64,000 bases of DNA from Herbinix sp. Lineage in GTDB: Bacteria; Bacillota; Clostridia; Lachnospirales; Lachnospiraceae. The translations under genes and the position numbers were made by a program. The DNA lies in NCBI GenBank assembly GCA_028691795.1, contig JAQUYQ010000002.1, positions 16,456 to 80,455 on the forward strand. The letters are read 5' to 3'. Of this stretch, positions 17,251 through 25,294 are shown one piece after another (the stretch's first letter is position 1; the number at the start of each line of letters is the position of its first letter). The notes below the pieces were generated by a model. The model did no database searches. It was given only the letters and a program-made list of their open reading frames with translations, and was not told the origin of the DNA.

Positions 17251-19326
17251 ATGAAGTATAAGCTTTTTTATAAGGAAGAGAACGAATTAATCAGGGAAAG
17301 ATATGAGCTTGCGATGGAACGTATCACCCTAATGGAACAAGAAAATACGGTTAGGGAGTGCTACATCCCATATTTTCATAAAATAGCAGCTTTTGTCAGG
17401 ATAGTTAATAATGTTGCCGAGGTAGTACAGGAAAATCGTCTGACTGAATTAACGCTGAAAGAATTAGAAGCACTGAATATGGCCTTGTACGAGGATATTG
17501 CAGGAGACAATTATGAAACAAGTTATGCAAATCCTGCTTATGCGTGTGTAATGTTAGGTGAAAAATCGGGAAAGCTGCTTTGTTTCTTAGCCACAGAACT
17601 TCGGAGCATCATCATTTATGCATATGAGAGCAGATTATATGAATTGACTATTTATCTGGAGCTTCTAATCGAAATCTATAATTACTTTGAAGAAGAGGAC
17701 GATTTTACGTATAATGATGTAAAACGAGCTGTCTATGATTTCATGAGTGATAACTGCGATGTTTTTATGAATGCGAATATAAGAGAAATGCTTGATCCAG
17801 GCCTGTCCTTTGCAGGGGACATCATCCTGGAATCAGATTTGTCCGATCTTCGATATCTATATCAATTCGGTGAATATATTACGGAAAATGAGATTAAAAC
17901 AGCACAATTTTTAAATACTCTTCCAGAGGAGCAGCTGAAAGCTATGGCTGATACCTATACGGAAGGCTATCGACTCGGTTTTTTGGCGAACCGATTAGAT
18001 TTGAGTAAAAAGGGAATTGTGAATATACGATATCAGCTCGGATTTGAAAGAATGGTTTATTATGCAATACAAAATTTTAAAGAGATGGGTCTGAAACCTA
18101 CCATCTACCGGGCAGCATATACTGCAATAAATAAACGCCAGCATTTAAAAATAGGATATCATGCTACAAGTCCGAATAGACAATACGATTATGACCATCG
18201 TTATGACATTGCATTATTTCTGGATAAAGCCTTTAAGGAACGAAAGCTGGATTGCTTAAAGAATGCGTTGGAGGAATACAAGCATACGGGATCGCTTTAT
18301 GCAGGTCCGGCATTAATCGAAGTATTCGGCGAGGAACTCTTTGCTCCTGAGGAAAAGAAAGAAGCGGCTAAGCTTGATAAACGTCAACAGAAACTGTATG
18401 TGGATTATTACAAGCAGGACAATATGATCAAGTATAATTATCTCAAGCTTGAGGAAACTTCTTTCACGATAATATCCTATCCCGTTCCGGAGATTGGAAA
18501 GGATTTTGAAAAAATATTTGCAGAGACTGTAAAAGTCAATACACTTGACAGCGGATTATACCAAGACATCCAGCAGAAAATAATCGATGCACTGGATCAG
18601 GGAGATTATGTACGGATTTTGGGTGCTGGCAATAATCACACAGATATGACGGTAAAACTATACCCTCTTGTCGACGCTTCGAAGGAAACCATCTTTGAAA
18701 ACTGCGTAGCGGATGTAAATATTCCGGTTGGAGAAGTATTTACCACCCCTGTATTAAAGGGTACGAAGGGTATCCTTCATATTCCGAAAATCTACCTTCA
18801 TGATTTGGAATATAGAGAACTCGAACTTAATTTTGAAGATGGCAGGATAATCTCCTATCACTGTGCAAATTTTTCAGAGGAAGAAAGAAATAAGAGCTAT
18901 ATCAAGGATAACTTGTTTTTTAACCAAGATAACCTACCGCTTGGAGAATTTGCAATTGGTACCAATACCACAGCTTATAGCATGGCGAAGAAGTTTGATA
19001 TTGCCTCACGCCTTCCGATATTAATTGCCGAAAAAACCGGCCCGCATTTTGCAATCGGTGATACCTGTTATAAAATGAGTGAAGATATTAAAGTATATAA
19101 TCCGGACCAAAAAGAAATCATTGCAAGGGATAATGAGATCTCGATTCTTAGAAAGACAGAACCGGAGAAGGCTTATTTTAACTGCCATACCGATATCACA
19201 CTTCCCTATGATGAAATAAAAGAAATAGTTGTTTACAAAAAGGATGGAACCAGCATTCCTATCATACAAAATGCAAGGTTTGTCCTTGATGGAACCACTA
19301 TATTGAATGAGGCATTTGGTGAATAG
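17251..19326 (+). CDS. M29-family metallo-aminopeptidase with N-terminal extension
   Basis: About 691 residues from ATG 17251; the frame is open further left, but only through the palindrome. Residues from about 400 onward resemble the M29 (AmpS/PepS) aminopeptidases, which use a two-metal centre. Expected ligands are present: E495 (NIPVGEVF), E566 (LGEFAIGTN), H599 (TGPHFAIG), and H646 and D648 (CHTD). M29 enzymes are usually about 400 residues. Here some 340 helical residues are added in front, and an extra stretch of about 25 residues (around 607-632) separates H599 from the H/D pair. The extension matches nothing I recognise. The protein is probably cytoplasmic, with no signal peptide. 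Confidence 0.75.
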   Translation: MKYKLFYKEENELIRERYELAMERITLMEQENTVRECYIPYFHKIAAFVRIVNNVAEVVQENRLTELTLKELEALNMALYEDIAGDNYETSYANPAYACVMLGEKSGKLLCFLATELRSIIIYAYESRLYELTIYLELLIEIYNYFEEEDDFTYNDVKRAVYDFMSDNCDVFMNANIREMLDPGLSFAGDIILESDLSDLRYLYQFGEYITENEIKTAQFLNTLPEEQLKAMADTYTEGYRLGFLANRLDLSKKGIVNIRYQLGFERMVYYAIQNFKEMGLKPTIYRAAYTAINKRQHLKIGYHATSPNRQYDYDHRYDIALFLDKAFKERKLDCLKNALEEYKHTGSLYAGPALIEVFGEELFAPEEKKEAAKLDKRQQKLYVDYYKQDNMIKYNYLKLEETSFTIISYPVPEIGKDFEKIFAETVKVNTLDSGLYQDIQQKIIDALDQGDYVRILGAGNNHTDMTVKLYPLVDASKETIFENCVADVNIPVGEVFTTPVLKGTKGILHIPKIYLHDLEYRELELNFEDGRIISYHCANFSEEERNKSYIKDNLFFNQDNLPLGEFAIGTNTTAYSMAKKFDIASRLPILIAEKTGPHFAIGDTCYKMSEDIKVYNPDQKEIIARDNEISILRKTEPEKAYFNCHTDITLPYDEIKEIVVYKKDGTSIPIIQNARFVLDGTTILNEAFGE

Positions 19327-19353
19327 TATACGAAATAGAAGTTAGTGTAAATA

Positions 19354-19375
19354 GGCTCGCAAAAGAATGCGAGCC
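19354..19375. terminator. Small hairpin after the peptidase gene
   Basis: GGCTCGCA and TGCGAGCC form an 8-base stem with a 6-base loop. There is no T-run, so it may stabilise mRNA rather than terminate. Confidence 0.35.
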
Positions 19376-19495
19376 ATAAGAAAATTAGCAGAGGTAGCTA
19401 TTCTTTAGGATTTATGTTAGAACAGCATGGATGTTATAGTGAAAGGAAAATCATTACAGTAATTGTTGCCATAGAGCGACGGATGGGAGGAAATT

Positions 19496-20206
19496 ATGTT
19501 AAAAATAACGAATTTCTCAAAGAGCTACAAAAGTGATAAAAAAGCAGTTGACCAGTTGAATTTGGAGGTTAACAGCGGCGATATCTTCGGCTTTATCGGA
19601 CATAACGGGGCAGGAAAAACGACTACAATTCGCTCTGTCGCAGGAGTATTGGACTTTGAAGAGGGAGATATTATGATTGATGGAATCTCGATCAAGAAGG
19701 ATGCAGTTGCCTGTAAGCAGAAGATGGCGTATATCCCGGATAATCCTGACCTCTATGAACATTTGACTGGTATTGCGTATCTCAACTTTATCGGGGATAT
19801 CTTTCAGATTAATAAAATGGACAGGGAAACCCTGATTAAAAAGTATGCGGATGAATTTGAACTGACACAGAATTTGGGGGATACCATATCCTCTTATTCG
19901 CATGGAATGAAGCAGAAGCTGGCTATCATTTCCGCACTGATACATAGGCCAAAGCTCCTTATTCTGGATGAACCCTTTGTTGGACTTGACCCGAAGGCTG
20001 CGCATACTTTAAAGACCATAATGGCGGGATTGTGTAAGGAGGGAAGTGCTATTTTCTTCTCTACCCATGTGCTTGAGGTGGCAGAAAAGATCTGCAATAA
20101 AATTGCAATCATTAAAGGAGGTAAGCTAGTCTCCTGTGGAACCACAGAGGAAGTCAGGGGTAACAGTAGTTTGGAAGACGTATTTATGGAATTGATTGAG
20201 GAATAG
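19496..20206 (+). CDS. ABC-2 type exporter, ATP-binding subunit
   Basis: 236 residues. Walker A GHNGAGKTT at about 34-42, signature YSHGMKQKL (a variant of LSGGQ), Walker B LLILDEPF and the H-loop STHVLEV are all present. GGGAGG precedes the ATG. The next gene encodes a membrane protein and overlaps or abuts it, so the pair forms one transporter. The signature variant is typical of ABC-2 exporters such as those for antibiotics, lipids or unknown solutes. The substrate is not visible. Confidence 0.9.
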   Translation: MLKITNFSKSYKSDKKAVDQLNLEVNSGDIFGFIGHNGAGKTTTIRSVAGVLDFEEGDIMIDGISIKKDAVACKQKMAYIPDNPDLYEHLTGIAYLNFIGDIFQINKMDRETLIKKYADEFELTQNLGDTISSYSHGMKQKLAIISALIHRPKLLILDEPFVGLDPKAAHTLKTIMAGLCKEGSAIFFSTHVLEVAEKICNKIAIIKGGKLVSCGTTEEVRGNSSLEDVFMELIEE

Positions 20207-20219
20207 AATGGAGATTACT

Positions 20220-21791
20220 ATGAAAAAAGTAATGCGCTTGGTAAGTGTACAGCTATGGGCAGTTATGGGTGATATGCTGTCAATAGGAAATAACCGTAAG
20301 AAAAAACCGAAGATGCTTTACGCAGGAGTACTCTTTTTTACTTTACTTATGAGTGGAGTATCATTTTTCTATAGTTTAATGATTGGAAGCGGACTGAAGA
20401 TGTATGGAAGTCTGGAGTTGCTGCCGGCTATGATTATGGCTGTTACTTGTATGATTATATTAATGACGACGATATTTAAGGTTAAGGGAACGATATTTGG
20501 CTTTCGCGATTATGATATGGTTATGTCCTTGCCGGTAAGTACAGGTGTCATTGCAGCAAGCCGTCTGATTATACTGTATGCGCTCAATTTTATGTTTGTT
20601 ATTATTGTGATGATACCAATGATGATAGCTTATGGCATACTTGCAAAACCGGATATCCTATTCTATATCATAAGTATAGTTTCTCTGTTTTTTATACCCT
20701 TGCTGCCGATTGTAATAGCCTCTTTTTTGGGAACTCTGATTGCATATGCAGCATCAAAATTCAGACATAGCAATATCTTTAGTATACTGTTTTCACTCGG
20801 TTTTTTAGTTGTTATTGTTGTAAGTTCCTTCTTTGTTGGAGATAACGGAAAGGAACTGGTGGATATGAGCAAAGCCTTAACAAGACAGACGAACCGGCTT
20901 TATCCGCTTGCCAGAATGTATACCAATGCAGTAGTAAATTATGATATATTAGAATTTCTAAAGTTCCTTGGGGTTTCGTTTGTGGCATTTTTACTATATA
21001 CGATATTGGTTAAAAGAGTATTTAAAAAAATGAATACCCTGATGATGACCGGAAGCTATCATGTGAATTATCAATTAGGGCAGTTGAAGACTTCTTCTCC
21101 GTTCAAGGCACTATATTTTAAAGAATTAAAACGTTATTTTTCATCAACGCTCTATGTGATTAATACGGGGTTTGGTATTTTAATGCTTACTATCGGCTCA
21201 TTTGCAATAATTTTTGTTGATCTGGATAAAATATTTGGAAGTACACAAGCAACCGATGCTCTTGTGAAAGGTATTCCAATGTATCTATCCTTCTGTATCA
21301 TTATGACCTGCTCAACGATGGCCTCAATATCCTTGGAGGGTAAGAATATATGGATTATTAAGTCAATGCCGGTAACGCCAAAGACGGTTTATTTATCAAA
21401 GATAGCGGTTAATCTAACCATTATTTCACCAGCGGTAATTGATACAATCATAATCGGCGTTGTTTTGAAGCTGGACTTTTGGAAGACGATTATCCTACTG
21501 TTGTTAACGATTACTTGTGCATTTTTTATTTCCTTCTATGGACTGCTTATGAACCTGTTGCTGCCTAATCTCAAATGGACTTCTGAAGTTGTTGTTATAA
21601 AACAAAGCGCAGCATCCATGATAACAATATTTTCAGCAATAGGCTATATCGGAATACAATTTATCTTTAATATCCTTATCCCCTCGGCTGTCTTGGCTAC
21701 TTTAGGTTATGTCCTACTGACAGTTGTGATTGATATTATTTTATACGTAATATTAATGAATTATGGAAGTAAACGTTATTATGCTTTATAA
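20220..21791 (+). CDS. ABC-2 type exporter, membrane subunit
   Basis: About 523 residues with 10-12 hydrophobic segments, consistent with the putative ABC exporter family found beside SHGMKQ-type ATPases. Starts at 20208 (GAGGA 5 bases upstream) and 20220 (GGAG 6 bases upstream) are both well placed; I give 20220. It follows the ATPase gene directly. Loops contain FRDYDMVMSLPVS and WIIKSMPVTPKTVYLSK, both usual in this family. Substrate unknown. Confidence 0.85.
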   Translation: MKKVMRLVSVQLWAVMGDMLSIGNNRKKKPKMLYAGVLFFTLLMSGVSFFYSLMIGSGLKMYGSLELLPAMIMAVTCMIILMTTIFKVKGTIFGFRDYDMVMSLPVSTGVIAASRLIILYALNFMFVIIVMIPMMIAYGILAKPDILFYIISIVSLFFIPLLPIVIASFLGTLIAYAASKFRHSNIFSILFSLGFLVVIVVSSFFVGDNGKELVDMSKALTRQTNRLYPLARMYTNAVVNYDILEFLKFLGVSFVAFLLYTILVKRVFKKMNTLMMTGSYHVNYQLGQLKTSSPFKALYFKELKRYFSSTLYVINTGFGILMLTIGSFAIIFVDLDKIFGSTQATDALVKGIPMYLSFCIIMTCSTMASISLEGKNIWIIKSMPVTPKTVYLSKIAVNLTIISPAVIDTIIIGVVLKLDFWKTIILLLLTITCAFFISFYGLLMNLLLPNLKWTSEVVVIKQSAASMITIFSAIGYIGIQFIFNILIPSAVLATLGYVLLTVVIDIILYVILMNYGSKRYYAL

Positions 21792-21804
21792 CACCGAACC
21801 ATAA

Positions 21805-21835
21805 CTGAAACTTCGCAGTTAATAATAAGAAAATC
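21805..21835 (-). repeat. End fragment of the palindromic intergenic repeat
   Basis: CTGAAACTTCGCAG followed by AATAATAAGAAAATC matches only the terminal part of the family element. It lies 14 bases after the exporter gene. The 232-base gap to purM otherwise holds a possible extended -10 (TGCTAAAAT at 21942-21950). Confidence 0.4.
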
Positions 21836-22023
21836 ATTTAACAATAATTGATACTTATATATAACCTGGTGTATATTAGATTGACTAATAAATTACATAA
21901 GAAATTATTCGTCGAAATATAACGACAAACCTTATGGAGTATGCTAAAATGTGAGCATAAAGTTAAAGCATTTTAAATGAAATAAAATAAATAGAGACAG
22001 ATCCAAATTGGGAGGTATATCGA

Positions 22024-23049
22024 ATGGACTATAAAAAGGCAGGAGTAGATATTGAAGCCGGATATAAAGCAGTTGACCTGATGAAAGAACACATTAAGGG
22101 AACCATGCGTTCGGAAGTTTTAACTGATATCGGTGGATTTTCAGGAGCATTTTCCTTAGAGAGCTTTAAAAACATGGAGAAGCCTACCTTAGTATCAGGC
22201 ACGGACGGTGTAGGAACAAAACTTAAAATAGCATTTATTTTGGATAAGCATGATACAATAGGTATTGACTGTGTAGCTATGTGTGTAAATGATATCGCGT
22301 GTGCCGGAGGAGAACCATTATTCTTCCTAGATTACATTGCATGTGGTAAGAATGAGCCTGAAAAAATAGCAACAATCGTTAAGGGTGTTGCGGAAGGCTG
22401 TAAGCAGTCAAATGCAGCTTTAATTGGTGGAGAGACAGCTGAGATGCCGGGATTTTATCCGGTGGATGAATATGATCTCGCTGGTTTTGCAGTAGGTATC
22501 GTAGATCAGAAGCAATTAATTACCGGAGCTAATTTAAAGGCTGGTGATACCTTGATTGGTATTGCGTCCTCCGGAATTCACAGCAATGGATATTCCTTAG
22601 TACGTAAGGTATTCCGTATGCAGAGAGAGACTTTGGATACGTATTACGAATCCTTAGGTTCAACCTTAGGAGAGACCCTATTAACACCTACTAAAATCTA
22701 TGTAAAAACCTTGCAGGGATTAAAGAAGGGTAATGTAACGGTTAAGGCCTGCAGCCATATTACTGGCGGTGGTTTCTACGAAAATATACCAAGAATGCTT
22801 CCGGAAGGCATTCATGCAATGGTAAAACAAAATAGCTATGAAGTTCCTCCGATCTTTAAGATGCTTTCAAAGGATGGAGATATCGCGGAACAGATTATGT
22901 ATAATACCTATAATATGGGTCTTGGCATGATAATCGGTGTAAACAGTGAAGATGCAGACAAAGCGATCAAACTGATTGAAGAAGCAGGTGAGAAAGCTTA
23001 TATTATAGGAGAAGCTGTTAGTGGTACGAAGGGAGTAAGCTTATGTTAA
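22024..23049 (+). CDS. purM: Phosphoribosylformylglycinamidine cyclo-ligase
   Basis: AIR synthase, the fifth step of purine synthesis: closes the imidazole ring of FGAM with ATP to give aminoimidazole ribotide. 341 residues, the normal length. [12 protein letters not shown] at the start, [11 protein letters not shown] at about 60-70, [11 protein letters not shown] and [14 protein letters not shown] are family motifs of the PurM/PurL fold. GGGAGG precedes the ATG. The end overlaps purN by 7 bases, so the two are coupled. purH and the earlier genes of the usual cluster are absent here. Confidence 0.96.
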   Translation: MDYKKAGVDIEAGYKAVDLMKEHIKGTMRSEVLTDIGGFSGAFSLESFKNMEKPTLVSGTDGVGTKLKIAFILDKHDTIGIDCVAMCVNDIACAGGEPLFFLDYIACGKNEPEKIATIVKGVAEGCKQSNAALIGGETAEMPGFYPVDEYDLAGFAVGIVDQKQLITGANLKAGDTLIGIASSGIHSNGYSLVRKVFRMQRETLDTYYESLGSTLGETLLTPTKIYVKTLQGLKKGNVTVKACSHITGGGFYENIPRMLPEGIHAMVKQNSYEVPPIFKMLSKDGDIAEQIMYNTYNMGLGMIIGVNSEDADKAIKLIEEAGEKAYIIGEAVSGTKGVSLC

Positions 23050-23669
23050 AGCTGGCTGTCATGGTATCGGGGGGAGGGACAAACCTTCAAGCCCTGATCG
23101 ATCAGATAGAACAGAATAAGCTGCTTGATGTTAAAATAGAGGTTGTAATCAGTAACAATAAGAATGCCTATGCAATAGAAAGAGCAAAACTACATGGAAT
23201 TGCTGCTGAAACAATTTCAAAAAAGGACTATGAGACTTTTGATAAATTCTCTGAGGCATTTTTAAAAATGGTGGACAGCTATAAGGTGGATTTAATTGTC
23301 CTCGCTGGCTGCTTAATGATTATCCCTGAGAATATCGTCGTTAATTATAAAAACCGAATTATAAATATTCACCCCTCCCTTATTCCGTCCTTTTGCGGAG
23401 ATGGTTTCTATGGACTTAAGGTTCATGAGGCAGCTCTTGCACGCGGGGTGAAGATAACTGGGGCAACCGTACATTTTGTAGATGAGGGTACCGATACCGG
23501 TCCGATTATCCTGCAGAAGTCCGTGGCAATTGAAGAAGGCGACACTGCTGAAATTTTACAGAGAAGAGTTATGGAGCAGGCAGAGTGGGAAATACTGCCG
23601 GAGGCTGTACAACTTATTGCGGAGAATAGAGTAGTGGTTGAGAATAACCTTGTTCATATAAAAAAATAG
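23043..23669 (+). CDS. purN: Phosphoribosylglycinamide formyltransferase
   Basis: Transfers a formyl group from 10-formyltetrahydrofolate to GAR. 208 residues. [13 protein letters not shown] binds the phosphate of [14 protein letters not shown] carries the catalytic Asn-His pair and [10 protein letters not shown] the catalytic Asp. The usual short loop after HPSL is slightly longer (SFCGDGFYG). Overlaps purM by 7 bases. A hairpin with T-run lies between it and purD. Confidence 0.95.
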   Translation: MLKLAVMVSGGGTNLQALIDQIEQNKLLDVKIEVVISNNKNAYAIERAKLHGIAAETISKKDYETFDKFSEAFLKMVDSYKVDLIVLAGCLMIIPENIVVNYKNRIINIHPSLIPSFCGDGFYGLKVHEAALARGVKITGATVHFVDEGTDTGPIILQKSVAIEEGDTAEILQRRVMEQAEWEILPEAVQLIAENRVVVENNLVHIKK

Positions 23670-23675
23670 AAATTC

Positions 23676-23723
23676 GAAAAACAGACGGCTTAATTTCATA
23701 ATAATTGGCTTTCTGTTTTTTCG
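23676..23723 (+). terminator. Terminator-like hairpin between purN and purD
   Basis: CGAAAAACAGA pairs with TCTGTTTTTTCG (one bulge) around a loop of about 25 bases. The T-run lies inside the descending arm. It would partly terminate or attenuate transcription into purD. Confidence 0.5.
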
Positions 23724-23763
23724 GTTGAAAAGTAATATGAATAAACACTTGGAGGTAGTAAAG

Positions 23764-25035
23764 ATGAGAGTTTTAATTATAGGCGGCGGCGGAAGAGAAC
23801 ATGCAATTGCAAGAAAGGTATCACAAAGTAAGAAAGTAGATAAGCTTTATTGTGCTCCTGGAAATGCGGGGATTGCGGGGTGTGCTGAGTGTGTGGATAT
23901 CGCAGTTAGCGATTTTACAGGACTTGCCGACTTTGCAGTAAAAGAAAGAATAGACCTGACTGTAGTAGGGCCGGATGATCCGTTGGTTGGCGGAGTTGTG
24001 GACGTATTTGAACAGAGGGGACTGCGTGTGTTTGGACCAAGGAAGAATGCCGCGATTATCGAAGGTTCAAAAGCATTTTCCAAGGATCTGATGAAAAAAT
24101 ATAATATTCCTTCCGCAGCTTATGAGACCTTTGAAAGTTCAAAGGATGCGATTGAATACCTGAAAAGTAGTAAATACCCGATTGTTTTGAAGGCGGATGG
24201 CCTTGCACTTGGCAAGGGTGTATTAATCTGCAATAGTTATGAGGAAGCCGTAAACGGTGTAAAACAAATCATGGAGGACAAGCAGTTTGGCTCAGCAGGC
24301 GATCGTCTGGTTATAGAAGAATTTATGACCGGCCGTGAGGTATCTGTACTTGCTTTCTGCGATGGAACCCGTGTACTTCCTATGACCAGTGCACAGGATC
24401 ACAAAAGGGCTAAGGATAATGATCAGGGCTTAAATACGGGTGGTATGGGTACGTTTTCACCTAGCCCCTTCTATACAAAAGAAGTTGATGAATTCTGTAG
24501 GAAGATGGTATACCAGCCGACCATGGATGCAATGAAGGCGGAAGGCAGGGATTTTATTGGTATTCTGTTTGTTGGATTGATGTTAACAAAGGATGGCCCC
24601 AAGGTTTTAGAATATAATGCCCGTTTTGGAGATCCGGAGACGCAGGTCGTGTTACCTAGAATGAAGAATGATATCGTTGATGTATTTGAAGCCTGCATTG
24701 ACGGAAAGTTAAATTCGATTAAGCTGGAATTTGAAGATAATGCGGCAGTATGTGTGGTCCTTGCTTCGGAAGGTTATCCGGAGCATTATGAAAAAGGTTT
24801 TGCAATCAAAGGGTTAGAAGCATTTGATGGAAAAGAAGATTATTTTGTCTTCCATGCCGGAACAAAGCAATCAGGAAATGAGATTCTAACGAACGGTGGA
24901 CGTGTTCTTGGAATAACTGCAACAGGTAAAGATTTAAAGGAAGCAAGAAAAAAAGCATATGAAGCCACCGGCTGGATTGATTTTGCCAATAAGTATATGA
25001 GAAATGATATTGGCAAGGCAATTGATGAGGCTTAA
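23764..25035 (+). CDS. purD: Phosphoribosylamine-glycine ligase
   Basis: GAR synthetase, an ATP-grasp enzyme joining glycine to phosphoribosylamine. About 423 residues from ATG 23764, which has GGAGG 8 bases ahead. VLIIGGGGREHAIA opens the N-terminal domain, LKADGLALGKGV is the ATP-grasp lysine segment, and NARFGDPETQ is the metal-binding end. It completes a purM-purN-purD block. A small AAGCGG/CCGCTT hairpin lies about 60 bases after the stop. Confidence 0.96.
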   Translation: MRVLIIGGGGREHAIARKVSQSKKVDKLYCAPGNAGIAGCAECVDIAVSDFTGLADFAVKERIDLTVVGPDDPLVGGVVDVFEQRGLRVFGPRKNAAIIEGSKAFSKDLMKKYNIPSAAYETFESSKDAIEYLKSSKYPIVLKADGLALGKGVLICNSYEEAVNGVKQIMEDKQFGSAGDRLVIEEFMTGREVSVLAFCDGTRVLPMTSAQDHKRAKDNDQGLNTGGMGTFSPSPFYTKEVDEFCRKMVYQPTMDAMKAEGRDFIGILFVGLMLTKDGPKVLEYNARFGDPETQVVLPRMKNDIVDVFEACIDGKLNSIKLEFEDNAAVCVVLASEGYPEHYEKGFAIKGLEAFDGKEDYFVFHAGTKQSGNEILTNGGRVLGITATGKDLKEARKKAYEATGWIDFANKYMRNDIGKAIDEA

Positions 25036-25197
25036 CAGGCGTTAATGTTCACACCCCAGCCAAAGCTGATGATGTGATTACAACAAATGTTTTCGAAGCG
25101 GAGTCGTTCCCGCTTAGTTGCATTACGTAACGGTTATTATATAATAATATAAAAGCGCGAATTGACATAGAAGTGCCATAGTTATTTTGTAGAATAA

Positions 25198-25262
25198 AGC
25201 AATAATTGTAGGATAATGTAAAATTTGTAAGGTTTTACACATGATCCTAAATTATTGCTTTT
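25198..25262 (+). promoter_or_regulatory. Leader hairpin with T-run ahead of the wall hydrolase
   Basis: AGCAATAATT..AGGAT at 25198-25214 pairs with ATCCT..AATTATTGCT at 25244-25259, followed by TTTTATT. An inner GTAAAA/TTTTAC stem lies in the loop. It stands about 35 bases before the next gene and downstream of a TTGACA at 25162 that lacks a well-spaced -10, so it could be an attenuator. It could also be a late terminator for purD. Confidence 0.5.
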
Positions 25263-25294
25263 ATTCATTTCATAAAAAGGAGTCATGTGTACAA

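Noticed and set aside
25036-25294. c-di-AMP (ydaO-type) riboswitch before the SH3 wall hydrolase
   Set aside because: This position often carries one, but the conserved ydaO sequence blocks were not found; only a simple hairpin is seen.
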